NCBI GenBank assembly: GCA_001910725.1
Contig: MJGA01000036.1
Span: 176,179-240,178 of the forward strand
Reading direction: 5' to 3'
Length of the DNA stretch: 64,000 nt
From: Phanerodontia chrysosporium
Taxonomy: Eukaryota > Basidiomycota > Agaricomycetes > Polyporales > Phanerochaetaceae
A model generated the notes under the pieces. It saw only the letters and a list, made by a program, of their open reading frames with translations. It had not been told where the DNA came from and made no database searches. The first letter of the stretch is position 1. Each line of letters begins with the position of its first letter. Both the position numbers and the translations under genes were made by a program. Below are positions 21,591 to 32,857 of this stretch, in pieces.

Positions 21591-22837
21591 ATGTCTGCCT
21601 CACAGAATCCGCTCTACAACGAAGCCTGGCTCCCGGGTTTCGATGGCCACCAGTTCTACACGCGACTCTGGGTGGCGGAACATCCGAGAGCGGTAGCCAT
21701 CTACCTCCACGGTTTCGCGGACCACATCGCGAGATATGACCATGTGCACTCCGTGTTCGCACAGCGCGGTATAGTATTGTTCGCGTACGACAAGCGTGGA
21801 TTTGGACGGACAGCTCTGGATAAGGATCGTCGCAGCCCAGGCGCGGCGTATGGGAAGACGAACTTCGAGCTGGAACTGAGCGATCTCGAACACTGGATCG
21901 AATATATGGCTAGCCAGTACCCTGGCGTACCATTGTTCCTCATTGGCTACTCAGCGGTATGTCCTCAGTCGTTCGAGGCCTGTGCCTGCTGAAATGTTGC
22001 GACAGAGTGCCGGTCTCGTGTACAACTTTGTCACGCGTCAAGTCCCACCACCAAAGGCCGAGACAGTAGCGAAACTTTCTGGGGTCTTGGGATGCTCCCC
22101 TCTGGTTTACTTGACCTATCCTGCGCCAAGCTGGAAGCGATTATTGGCCACCCACATGAGCAAGCTCGCGCCTAACATGGTCCTCCCTGCACCCATGCCT
22201 GAGGAGGTATTGACATCTTTCATGTCTCCTACGATTTGGAACTCACTCAGGAACCGATAGCGTTTCTCGAGGATACCCGAGAAGGTGGCAGCCTTGAAAA
22301 AGGATACACTTCGGAGGCCGGAGGGCACCATGAAGGGCCTGCTGGACATGATCTCCACCGTGAGCGTCATAGACGGGACAGCCGCATCATCCCTCCGTTC
22401 TCATGTCTTCGTAGGCAGAACGACTACTCACCGAGGAGCGCTATAAGCACTGGCCTGAGAATTTACCAGTAAGCTCACTTTCTACGCGGTATATGCGCAC
22501 TCTTGACAGGATATTCCAGCTCTTGGTCACTCATGGAACCGCGGACGAGGTTTGTACATTACACCGCTCTGTGGTACCTGAGAATTCTCAAGCCTCCTGT
22601 AGGCGAACTGCCCGGCGAAATCTCGAGAATTTTTCGACAAGGTCCCAGCTAAAGACAAGAAATTCGTCTCTTACGACGTGAGTCGCCTGCGTTATCGGTG
22701 GACACACGCTAAGTCGCGTGTACCAGGGCGCGTACCACGATCTATTCAACGATGGTTATGGTGTGGCGGAGCAAAGCTTAGAAGAGTGCATTTCGTGGAT
22801 AGAGAACCATGCGCCGATCCAGGATGTTGTAGCATGA
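21591..22837 (+). CDS. Monoacylglycerol-lipase-like alpha/beta hydrolase
   Basis: Seven exons (21591-21956, 22006-22206, 22261-22359, 22415-22468, 22520-22549, 22603-22677, 22727-22837) encode 311 aa with every phase consistent. It has the oxyanion motif YLHGFADH, the strand [11 protein letters not shown], the nucleophile elbow LIGYSA, the acid region [10 protein letters not shown] and the catalytic His in GAYHDLFND. This matches the fungal YJU3/MGLL group that cleaves monoacylglycerols. The elbow reads G-Y-S-A-S after splicing, not GxSxG, because exon 2 begins AGT; see findings. It is convergent with the alcohol dehydrogenase, 61 bp between stop codons. Confidence 0.9.
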
Positions 22838-22898
22838 ATATTGTTTGTCTGGATGGGAGCAACGTCTACCTATGCGAAAGCTATATGCGCACGCGGAT

Positions 22899-24211
22899 CT
22901 ACTCGGGGACGATGACAGATCTGAACCGCGCATTTTCGCGGTGCCGGAACACCTCCTCGGCCTTTGAGAACGGGAACTTCTCAACAAGGACCTTGATGTT
23001 GTGCTTGACCGTGTACTCGACGGTCCGCGCGCAGTCCTCGGCGGTGCCGACAAACGTGCCATGGATCGACAGGCGCTTTCCCAGGAGGACACCTGCGACA
23101 CGGCTTGCGTCAGCCCTGCCACCTCGTCCGGCCAGGCGGTGCGCCACGTACCTGGGTTGAACGGCACCTGGTCGTGCGGCGCCGAGACGACGAGCAGCTT
23201 GCCCTCAAACGCGAGTCCGTCGATGAGCTTGAGCATGCCCGCCGCGTTCGGAGCGGTGCTGACTATGACGTCCGCGCCGCCCAGCTTCTGCAGCTCCTCC
23301 ACGGCGTTTTGCGAGGACTCGTCGACGTAGATGTCAGCGCCGAGCTGGAGCGACAGTTCCTTCTTCTTGTCGGAAGTCGAGATTGCCACGGTGCGCGCGC
23401 CCATAGCCTTGGCGTATTGAAGAGCAAGGTGTCCAAGGCCTCTGTAGTGTGCAATTTAGCGGTGTCAATACACAGTATCAAGCATGTTCTCGCACCCAAT
23501 GCCTTGAATCGCCACCGTCGACTTCGGCTTGATCTTCAGCTGTTCAAGACCGTCTACACACGTGCATGAGGCTTTTGTCAGTCGGACAGTGTACGAAGTA
23601 TGCTTACTGAAGACCGTCACTCCTGCACACATCAGAGGCGCAGCCTCGGCAGGGTCTATTTCCTTGGAGATACGGCAGACTCCAGTCGTCGGCACCCTCA
23701 AGAACTGGGCGTAGCCTCCATCGTAGGATGCGCCTAAGCCGTCCAGCTATGTCAGTCGAGACGACCATCCTCGACAGAAGCAGATAGCTACCAGTGAGGA
23801 AATTCATTAACTTGTCGCAGCCCATGAGCTGGCCGCTCTGACAATGGTGGCAGTCGCCGCAGAATCCACGCTGGAAAGGCGCACCGACGCGGTCGCCAAC
23901 CCTGAAGTCAGTAACGCTTGGGTGGACTGCCACGATGTCGCCGACGATCTCGTGTCCTGGGACAACGGGGAACCTGGCAGGGAATGAGCCAACCCGGATG
24001 AGGTCGTCACTAATTGAAGAGAGTTTGGTGAGCCTTGTGAGAGCGGTTAGAATATACGGGTGACATACGTCGCACATACGCCGCTTGCAAGAATTTTGAC
24101 GACGACCTCTCCCTGCTCAGGGTTCTGCCAGGGTTGTTCGGCCTTTACGAGCCTGGTGTTGGGGGCCTCCCACTGATACACAGTGTAGGACTGAGGGGTG
24201 GTGGAAGACAT
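22899..24211 (-). CDS. Zinc-dependent alcohol dehydrogenase (MDR family)
   Basis: Exons 24211-24069, 24009-23792, 23746-23608, 23553-23496, 23441-23152 and 23092-22899 encode about 347 aa. [13 protein letters not shown] is the catalytic Zn region, [15 protein letters not shown] supplies the structural Zn Cys ligands, YDGGYAQF is conserved, and [17 protein letters not shown] is the Rossmann NAD(P) loop (split by an intron). The start at 24211 is preferred over an in-frame ATG at 24256, which sits only 9 bp from the TATA box. The exon 2/3 junction (23792/23746) is one base out of phase with canonical sites. It probably oxidises a primary alcohol or reduces an aldehyde; the substrate is unknown. 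Confidence 0.88.
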
Positions 24212-24264
24212 GTGGGCGTGGAGTATGGTTGGCGGGACGATGATAGGCAGACCCATCTCCTGCT

Positions 24265-24270
24265 TTTATA
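24265..24270 (-). promoter_or_regulatory. TATA box of the alcohol dehydrogenase
   Basis: TATAAA on the minus strand, 54 bp upstream of the ATG at 24211. It argues for that start over the ATG at 24256. Confidence 0.55.
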
Positions 24271-25021
24271 ACTTCGATAAATTCCTCGGGGAGGCCGCTA
24301 GTGGCCCAGGTACACCGAGGATCGACGTCCTTCATCAGCTGAACGAAGAGGTACACGGAATAGAAGATATTCCTTACGCTAGGAATCCCGCTCAAGTCCG
24401 CTCAATGGGGAGGTAGTAGATCCTGTGGTCCCAGAGCTTCTATCCTGCTGACGCGTCGCGTCAGTGGCAAGTACGCAATGGCTTACGCATCGGTTGAAAA
24501 GCAACGAAAAGCTTCGCATGGAGCTGCTGGCCCGTGCTTCCGGCTCAACAGAGATGCAGATTAGCCTCAGCGAAGTTCTCGATGCGTGCGTCGACGCCGA
24601 GGTTGTGTGCCCGAGGCCGTACAACGGCTAGCGGCTAGAGTCATTAGAAAAGCCACTCTAAGGTAGTGTCAGAACAAGATCATACATGTCCATGACCGAA
24701 TGTACGTACGATGCGAGTGACAAGCGTGCTAGCGACGTGCAGGCCGTCAACCGCTGCGAGAAACTTTCGTGGCTCGCAGCTAGCTCAGCCCTCACCTAGA
24801 AAGAGCTCGCAATCTGTGTGCAGCAATGAATACGCGCCAGCATGTGTCAGCAAAGAAGTATGTATATAGACAGCGCCGAATGCATTTTCTGCAATATCGC
24901 CGAACTGCAGTATCCTGTGTTTGCATCGTCGACAGAACGGGCGTCTAACGCCGGGGCGGCCTGTGTGGTCGCCGACTTTCGCTACCTGACAATTAGTCAT
25001 AAAGAATTATTCATATTCGCG
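24271..25021. other. Intergenic stretch, no gene seen
   Basis: About 750 bp upstream of the alcohol dehydrogenase. Frames are short on both strands and no motif was recognised. Confidence 0.5.
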
Positions 25022-26414
25022 CTAACTGCAGACTAGAAAGATGGGTATGATGAGTTCAGCTGAGTAACGGATAGGATATAAATACAGCCTACCATAGGGG
25101 CATGCCGCTTGTCGAAGGCGCGGCCAGAAGGACACCAGTCTACAGAGCAAGTTGACTAAGGCGGAAGCCACGCGTCTGGATATGCACGGAAATTCTGCGC
25201 CACTGTCTTTCGCATCTTTAGGCTTCCTTTTGCGCCACCGCCTTCCGATCATATTGCAATTCCCCGCCGCCACCAGCTCCTCCTTGACCGCGACCACGAC
25301 CGCTTGCACCTGGGCTGCCGATAGCTCTGCCATGGCTGATTCCCAGATCTTCAGCGTCAGATGCATGGTTGGGATGCTGTCCGCCTTCAGCGAGTCGATA
25401 CGGACACCTGCGACGACGGGCAGCACGTCTTCGCCGCCGAGCTTCTTCTTGACGCCGTCCATGATGTAACGAACGGGCTTGCCTGAGATGCCAGTCCATC
25501 CTTGAACGAGTTTGCCCGTAAACACAGTCTGAATGTGCTTTTTGGCGGCGGCGATGTGTAAGAGGACGTTGTACAAGTCTCGTTTTCCGAAGAAGTCGAT
25601 GGCGTCGGCAGCAGACGGTGCTGAGACAGACGCTTTGCCGGTCATTTCATGTTGTTGTCGTGCATAGATCAAGAATCTCTGGTACATTGGGCGAGCATCT
25701 CGTGCTTTCAGACCAGATGTGTTGGTTGCCTCAGATGTGAGCAGTCTCGCAGGCAGGAATAAACGAGAGGCAGAGAGCCAGGAGAAGATGTCCGCCTCGG
25801 ACGTAAAGCCTTGCTGCCATCGGTCCGCAGATAAGGAATAGAAGTCCAGGATACGTGGAATAGAGGAGCACAGCATGAATGTCATCTCTGGAGAAGTTGG
25901 CAGTGGTTTTGCAAGCTGTTGGGTTTGGCTCATGAGTTGGGAACGACGTAAGCTTAGTACGGAGCGAGCATACTTTCAGGCCATGCCTGCTGAAGGACAG
26001 ACTGGAGGCACGTGCCATAAGGCCCAGGATCATGCACAGGTCTCCGTAGGACAAGAAGAAGAGGGTACGATGCCAGTCATCGGGGTCAGCACAGACATGG
26101 ATGTCGAGCTGGCAGAAGCAATTTCCATCTTGCAAGGGCACTGCCAGATTGTACACCTTGCCTAGATGCATCACGTGCTGCGCACCAAGAGCAGTGCATA
26201 GGGAGTCCAGGTCGAGACCAGCGATGGGCTGGCAGACGACAAAGTCGATGTCCCCAAAGTCCTCCTTGCCCGGAGCTTCGTGGGGAACGGCGACCAGGGC
26301 GTACGCGGTGCGCAGCCGGACAGTGAGCTGGTCTTTGAGCTGATGGTAGAGCTGAGGCTTGATGCGCGGAAAGGCAGCATTGGGGAGTCTGGCGTTGAAA
26401 GCGTTGCCCCCCAT
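25022..26414 (-). CDS. Nucleotidyltransferase-like conserved fungal protein
   Basis: Two exons (26414-25974 and 25915-25022) give 444 aa in frame. The start MGGNAFNARLPNAAFPRI matches a widespread unnamed fungal family that begins MGG-x-AF. GKEDFGDIDFVVCQP has the G-D-x-D spacing of nucleotidyltransferase-fold active sites, and CQLDIHVC could give a third acidic residue. The second half has LRTLDFYSL-like helices and a basic patch (RRWRKRKPKDAK) near residue 390. The last 50 residues are less conserved in style and another intron may trim them. Function is unknown; nucleotide or tRNA-end transfer is only a fold-based guess. Confidence 0.75.
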
Positions 26415-26614
26415 GGCGAGGACAGATGAGAGTTTCCAAATGGGCACAGGTTGGCATGGTGGCGCCGGAGCCACGTGGGACGCACGCGGACAGCGGCCGG
26501 CCCCATCTGGAGCGTTGCACTGTAACGCACCGTTCCTGACCATCCGGGTCCCGTCCTCGCTCGTCATCCGCACAACAAACAATTCCGCATCGCTCACCAC
26601 GCGAAGCTCAGACC

Positions 26615-27939
26615 ATGGCCAACAGGCGCGGCGCCCCTCTGCGCCCCATCACTTCCGAAGGTACCATTCCTTGCATGTCCGCTCCTGCCCGCCCATGGCC
26701 CGCTCACCGCGGCCCGCAGAGCTCGACTGTTGGACACAGACCGTCCAGTTGCTTCCAAAGCTCGCCCAGCTTCACGACCAAACCAGCGAGACCATCGGCC
26801 GGTTCGACCGTGGTCTATTAGCCTGGCCGACCGACGACACATTGCCAGCCGAAGGGTACGGATATGTGAAGAGTAACTACAAAATGCTCGTCTCTGCTCT
26901 CAAGGAGCTTCAGACTATCGGTCAAGAAGACATCAAGTAGGATGATATTTTTTCCCTTCAAAATGTCGTATATAACTCGACCTTCACCCAGAGCCATCGA
27001 CGAGACGCTCGAACGTCTTGATATTCTCATAGCACTACGGAAAGCTTCCGAGACGGTCCCGCCAGGTATGTTCTGCTACAATGTGCACGGAGTTTGCACT
27101 AAGACCTCTCCAGAGAAGCGAAATAAACGTCCGCGTGGACAGTCTCCTTCAGGGACGACGACGCCGATGGCTGGTGCTGCCAATCCCTCTCTTTCGAGAG
27201 GGGTCTCGATCACTGTGCCACCGCGAAGCTCGGTGGGACCACCCGCATATATCCCATTCTCTCGAGAGCCCAAGGCCCGGAGAGAAGCGCTGCACAAACA
27301 GCTGCCGCTGCGGCCTGGACGGAAAGTCGCTTTCCATCCTCCGTCAAACACAAGCAAAGCCGCCGAATCTGCGGGCGGCGGAAAAGACGAGGAGTGGATC
27401 CTAGCAGTTGTAACAAAGTCTATCAACCAAGACAAAAATCGGTACGTTTGACTCACGCTCCAGAGGCTTGCCGACTGACTTGCGCTAGATACGAGGTGCA
27501 GGATCCAGAACCGCAGGAAGATGGTTCGCCTGGACAGTATGCGCTGCTTTCACCTGTTACTTGTCAGGCTTGGTATTAACCCGTAGTGCAGGTGTTACAA
27601 TACGACATTACGCGGTATCATCCCGCTGCCAGATATGACTGCGCCGCCGGACAGCGCAGCACACCTGAACGCATACCCCGAATTCCAGGCTGGTCAGACT
27701 GTCATGGCCCTCTATCCCGACACTAGCTGTTTCTATCGAGCAGAAGTCATTGAAAGTCCTACGGACATGGCTCGAGTATGTTCCCATTTATTCGCACGAA
27801 CCTGGTTGGCTGACTGCGATTGCGCTAGAATAATCCGGCTGCAAAGGAGGTGCCTATGTACAAGCTCAAATTCGAGGACGATGACGATCAAGAGCACCTA
27901 GTTGCAGCGCAATGGGTGGTGGAATGGCCTGGTGCATAG
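26615..27939 (+). CDS. SGF29: SGF29 SAGA-complex subunit
   Basis: Seven exons (26615-26660, 26720-26936, 26992-27065, 27114-27441, 27489-27536, 27592-27775, 27829-27939) encode 335 aa with consistent phases. The C-terminal half is the tandem tudor SGF29 domain: EEWILAVVTKSI, RYEVQDPEP, RGIIPLPD, VMALYPDTSCFYRAEV and LKFEDDDDQEHLV. In other fungi this domain reads H3K4 methylation and anchors the SAGA acetyltransferase at promoters. The N-terminal half is helical and carries a Pro/Ser-rich linker. It is divergent from the nucleotidyltransferase-like gene, 200 bp apart. Confidence 0.93.
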
Positions 27940-28108
27940 TAGCTTCTTAATCTATATCCTTTTTTGGTTCACACTGTTGTATGAATAGCTGTAACATTAT
28001 TGACTATTATTCTCAAGCTTGCATCAAGCGACATCCTCGAAAGCATACACGGAGCTCACGGGTTGCACTCGTATCCGGAGCGTAGCTGCTCCGCAGAGTC
28101 CTAGTCGT

Positions 28109-28128
28109 CGAAACTTCGAGCGCTTTCA
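28109..28128 (+). promoter_or_regulatory. Gapped heat-shock element
   Basis: Units in exact 5-bp phase read cGAAa, cTTCg, a non-matching unit, then tTTCa. Three of four units fit the nGAAn/nTTCn heat-shock-factor rule, and the site lies about 105 bp upstream of the TATA box of the HSP20 gene. Confidence 0.6.
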
Positions 28129-28231
28129 AGGCGCTTATGGAGAACGGGAAGGTGGACGCTGCTGTCATCTGCCTTGGCTGAGCTCCTTCTCGCCTGTTCT
28201 CGACCGATGATGGCTCCTAACGGCCTCGATG

Positions 28232-28239
28232 TATATAAA
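28232..28239 (+). promoter_or_regulatory. TATA box of the HSP20 gene
   Basis: TATATAAA lies 81 bp upstream of the ATG at 28320, which leaves a short leader. Confidence 0.65.
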
Positions 28240-28319
28240 GACAGCGGTGACGATGGGGTTGAGCACAACAAGCAATCGTCAGGACTACTCGACAACTCAC
28301 ACCCAACGCCTTCACAACC

Positions 28320-28955
28320 ATGTCGCTTGCTCGTCAATTCTTCCGGGAAATGCGGCCTCTCTTCCGCATGTTGGAAGAGCCCTTTGGTCGCTCGCCAGCA
28401 TTCACGCGTTACCCTCGTTCGCGGTCCTTGCTCGATGACCCGTTCTTCATCAACCCCTCTTCGCTCCGGCCGGCCATTGACGTGACGGAGGAGGGCAACC
28501 ACTACATCGTAGAAGCGGAGCTTCCCGGTGTCAAGAAGGAGAACGTGCAAGTCCGCATTGGCGATGGCGGGCAGAGCCTCACCATCGAGGGCAAGATCGT
28601 CAACCGCCGCAGGAGCGCCGTGCCGGAGAGCCAGTCGGCATCCTCAGAGACGGGCTCGTCTGGAGCTGAAGTCACCCAGGGCACTGAAGGTATGCCACCG
28701 TCAGGGAACGCGGGGATGCGCAGCAGACTGACGGGATCCTTGACAGGCACAACCGCTGTTACGACAGCACCGCCCGAGTCTAGGGAGATCTCGTCGGAGA
28801 GGGAATTCGTGGGCTCGCAGACCTTCACCCGTACGGTCTGGCTGCCGCGGCGGGTAGACCCTAGCAATGTCTCTGCGAAGCTCAATGACGGCGTGCTCAC
28901 CGTCACCATTCCGAAGGCGGAGGACCCTGGAAGCGTCCAGGTCGAGGTGCAGTGA
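28320..28955 (+). CDS. Small heat-shock protein (HSP20)
   Basis: A single exon of 211 aa, unusual here where most genes are split. The alpha-crystallin domain starts at RPAIDVTEEGNHYIVEAELP with PGVKKENVQV, is interrupted by a Ser/Thr/Gly-rich insertion of about 65 residues, and resumes at RTVWLPRRVDPSNVSAKLND with GVLTVTIPK. The C-terminal tail lacks an obvious I-x-I/V motif. The large insert between beta strands is common in Agaricomycete HSP20s. It is a cytosolic holdase chaperone, probably heat-induced given the upstream HSE and TATA box. Lack of introns fits stress genes that must be expressed when splicing fails. Confidence 0.95.
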   Translation: MSLARQFFREMRPLFRMLEEPFGRSPAFTRYPRSRSLLDDPFFINPSSLRPAIDVTEEGNHYIVEAELPGVKKENVQVRIGDGGQSLTIEGKIVNRRRSAVPESQSASSETGSSGAEVTQGTEGMPPSGNAGMRSRLTGSLTGTTAVTTAPPESREISSEREFVGSQTFTRTVWLPRRVDPSNVSAKLNDGVLTVTIPKAEDPGSVQVEVQ

Positions 28956-29382
28956 AGTCCATGGACCGAGGATTTGATTGGAAGGGACGCTATTGTACCA
29001 ATAACATGTAACATACGACGCTGCACATTTGTAACATTGTCAATTGCTTCTACATCGTATTTTGTTGCTCGTGCCCGACTCACAATGTAATTCTGCGCGT
29101 GCGTTGGACATGGTGGTCACTCGCAAGGTTGGAGACGCTCCCACGCTCAGACCAGACGCGCCTCATCATGAACTTGCGCTCGGGAAGAAAGAAAAGGGAA
29201 CATGGGGACCGCGAGACATCGCCTTTTCAAGCCCTCACGCCCGCCGCCGTCTCGTCCACCTCCCCGGCCTCTCCCCACGCTCCCATAATCCCCGCACGTC
29301 TCGCGATCGCCTACGGCACCCTCGTCCGCCCACCCCCGCATCCGCGCTGGCACATACCCCACACGCCCGTGAACCGCGCACT

Positions 29383-30836
29383 ATGGCCATGAGTTCAACC
29401 AGCATGTCGTTCCACAACACACCCCGCGTGGCGCACATCGACGACGAGATGGAGGTGGATCCGGACGTTGAGGACGACCTCGAGACGGAAGCTGAGGAGG
29501 AGGTCGACCAGCTGGACTCGGATACCACAGAGGATGAGGCTCCGGCTGTGAACACGAAAGCGCGCCAGCGGCGACCTGCACAACGGGAACGCGTCCCAGG
29601 CCAGTTACTCATACCCATGGATCGTGTGGAGACGATCCTAGACTCTGAAGGTGCGTCGTGGCGTTGAGCATTGCTGCTGCCTTGTGCATTGACACTGTGT
29701 TCCATAGGGGTGGGGAGTTACATGTCGAAGGAAGCGTTGTTCATGCTCGCCGCTGCCACAGTATGTTCACCCTATGAATCGCAAGTGACTACCCTCTGAG
29801 CCTTCATGACCGCGCATAGGAAGCCTTCATAATGCGGCTCGCCGAGACGGGATACCGCTTCCCTCTCCACGACCAGCGATCCACGTTCAATTATCGCGAT
29901 TTAGGTCCGTGAATGTCCGTGGTGATCTTAAGACCTCGCTCATGTGTGCTCTCAGCTACGACAACCCTGATGTTCAAGGAGTTCGCATTCCTGCGGGGTA
30001 CGTGCATAAGCCTTGCGGATGCCCTTGTGAGACTCACGTTCTGTGCAGATACTATGCCGATGCCGGTGTCCCTTACCGAGGCTCTGGAGCGGCGGGCCGC
30101 GAAAGAAAAGGAGCTATTAGAACCTGCGGTCTCTACCGCACCCTCGCCTCTGCCCGGCTTCACGCCGTTACCTACACCACATCTACCCGCCACGCCCGAT
30201 ATCCCCAATCCTACCACCACCAAGTCACGCAAGGGACGCTCAGCGAATGGGAGTCTCGAGACGAATTCGACGTCGGGTGCTGTGTCCTCTCATCGCTCGA
30301 CCCCTGCCGCCGATGGAGTCGGCAGACGCCAGAGTGCCCGTGAGCCAAAAACCCGCCGGCGACATGACGCTGCAAGCAGCGACGTGGAGATGCTAGACGA
30401 CGTATCTGCCGGCGGCAAGTCCCAGAACGGGAGCGCGAGGACCCGTGCACCTCGTGAACGCGCCTCGCGTTCACGGCTTGCTGCCGATGACCTCGGCAGC
30501 GCAAGTGCGCGGCCGTCGCACGCGAGAGCCGCACACGGCCAGGACAGCGCAAGTGCCATGACGAACGGCTCTGCGGTCAGCGGCAAGGGTCTGCGGGGCA
30601 CCGAGGGCTTCAGTTCGCCGCATCCGCATCCAGGAGGAACATTCCTTCCGCCGGAGTACATGCCCGGGCACAATGGCGTGGGCCAGGAGGACCGATGGTC
30701 CTCTGCATCGCCGGCACACTCTGCGCACGCGGCGAACGGACAGTTCATGGGGCCTGGGATACCGTTCGGGAGGAACGGACTGACGGAGAATCCGGGTCGA
30801 ACGATCTATTCGCAGCAGAGGCAGCCGAATCGATGA
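29383..30836 (+). CDS. Histone-fold protein, CHRAC1/DPB3-type
   Basis: Five exons (29383-29650, 29708-29760, 29820-29904, 29956-29997, 30049-30836) encode 411 aa in phase. An acidic N-terminus precedes the histone fold: LLIPMDRVETILDSEGVGSY, SKEALFMLAAATEAFIMRLA, then FNYRDLATTTLMFKEFAFLRD. This matches CBF/NF-Y-like subunits of chromatin-accessibility and DNA polymerase epsilon complexes. The last 250 residues are disordered, rich in Ser, Ala, Arg and His. An in-frame upstream ATG at 29110 exists but would add a Pro/Arg-rich stretch that looks untranslated. Which complex it joins cannot be told from sequence. Confidence 0.82.
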
Positions 30837-31082
30837 AGACGGCATGTAGGCTGCAGCCGGTGGGTAGAGGGCTCTTTTGGTATCACTTAGCCCTGCGAGT
30901 GTGGATTTTATTTTACGGATGGGTCTGCTAATGTTATGTCGTGCGGCACTGCATCCATACACGATCTTATCTTATCTTCATGCCGGATTCTCATAAGCGC
31001 TGCATCAGGCTCATGTCTCAGCGAGACTGTTGACCTCATCGCCCTCGTATCTCACCCGCCCTTTGTACGACGCAATTGCACT

Positions 31083-32591
31083 ATGGCAGCCCCTTCCAGA
31101 CTATCTGCTGCGACAACCGATGACTACCCTAAGCTCAGCTCGCTCCCGATTATTGACATCTCGCCATATCTTTCTACAGGCAATCGCAGCAAGCGCATGT
31201 CTACGGCCGCGGCCTTGCACGCGGCGTGTCTAGAATACGGATTCTTCTACCTGGACATCTCCAAATACATTGACCCCAAGGAACCTGAAGAGCTAACTAG
31301 GCTTGCAAGAGAGTTCTTCTCTCTGCCAGAGGAGGAGAAGAACAAGATATCTCTGAGGAATGAGGATGGTGCTCGAGGTGCGTACCCTCCCGATGCGGTG
31401 CTAAGCTCGATGACGACCTTGTATTAAGGATATGCACGCCTGAAGGAGAACGTAACAAATGGCTTAGCCGACAATCATGAAGGCATTGACTTCTACCGTC
31501 CAGTCGAGCTCCCGGACAAGGCGAAACCACTGTGGGGCACGAATCAGTGGCCTGACATCCCAGGCTTCCGGGAGAAATACGAGGCGTGGATCGAGAAGAT
31601 GAAGAAGCTTGGCGTCATTGTTATGGAAGCGTATGTTGCCACACTGTGCTCCACCGATGTCTTTTGATGTGGCTGTCCTAGGATGGCGGCTGGTCTGGGC
31701 ATGACTCCCGAGGAATGGGAAGAGCTCGAGTCTCAAGTTTCGGACAGCTTTTGGGTCATGCGCATCATAGGTATAGTATATGTGCGCCTGGAAGTTCTCG
31801 GCTGAACTATCTAACAGGATATCCCCCGCTGCCTAATGACTACGAGGGCTTCTCATGTGGCGCACACAAGTAAGGGAGATGTTTCAAGGACAATTGAAGC
31901 GACTGGCTTACCATGACTCTTTCTAGGGACTACGGGTGCTTAACGTAGGCCCCTCACTCTGATGCTCGGCATGACCGTGTTACGACGCCCTTCTAGATTC
32001 CTCTATGCCGATCCCACCCCTGGGGCTCTCGAGGTCTTTCTGGAGCGTCCAGGTCACCTAGTGCAGACTGCACCTGATATTCCACCTAGTGAGAATGTCG
32101 AGCAATCTGGTGTTTGGATCAAGGCCGATCCCATACCCGGCTGCGTGGTATGTAATATTGGTGAAAGTGCGTCTCCGTAGTTCCCGCGTGTAGCGCACGG
32201 ATGATTGACAGCCCTCAGTGTGGGAGATTTGGACGAACGGGCTGTACAAGAGCACACTCCACCGCGTCATTCACAGAAGTTCTAATTACCGGTATGCTAT
32301 CAGCCTCTTATATTCTATGGAGTTTGTACTTAAGTCCTGCGCAGCGTATCGTACGTCATGTGCATTCGTTTGGGCTTCTCGCCATCTAATCTTCCTAGAA
32401 TTCCCTTCTTTTTCGAGCCCAATTTCGACGCACTTATTAAACCACTACCTGCGGCTCTCCGTCTACAGGACGGCGGGCCGAAGGCCAAGAAGCAGGAGAA
32501 GACCTACGATCCGGTCGTGTACGGCCAGTTCTTACTAGGAAAGGTCTCAAACAACTTCGACGTGGATGGTGCCAAAAGCAAATACGCTTGA
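31083..32591 (+). CDS. 2OG-Fe(II) oxygenase (isopenicillin-N-synthase type)
   Basis: Nine exons (31083-31377, 31429-31630, 31682-31770, 31818-31869, 31927-31944, 31997-32166, 32219-32291, 32345-32350, 32399-32591) give 365 aa. The N-terminal DIOX_N region has LPIIDISPYLSTG and LHAACLEYGFFYLD. The jelly roll has the iron ligands in GAHKDYGCLT (H-x-D) and STLHRVIH, and the 2-oxoglutarate-binding RVS motif before IPFFFEPNFDA. Exon 5 is 18 nt and exon 8 only 6 nt. The substrate is unknown; the family includes secondary-metabolite and gibberellin-type oxygenases. The phases of all nine exons agree. Confidence 0.93.
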
Positions 32592-32857
32592 TGGGCATGT
32601 TCGAAACATGGATAGCTTGGAAGAGGATCTACACTCTGTATTTGGGAGGCTCTGATTTATGAATATCTAGAGGACGCAGGAACCAATTGTATGTTGTACA
32701 AATTATGCAATAGACGTAATATTGCAAACGCTGCATGCGCCGCAAGGACAGGAGGTTTGGGTATGAACAATGCTGGAACGGCCAGCTTCATCGCCTCATG
32801 AAGAGAGAATGGACGAGATGATCCTACAGTAAACTGGAACATGTTAACGGCAGGCAG

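Noticed and set aside
24211..24256. Upstream in-frame ATG of the alcohol dehydrogenase
   Set aside because: The TATA box at 24265 would leave only about 9 bp to this ATG, so it is probably not in the transcript.
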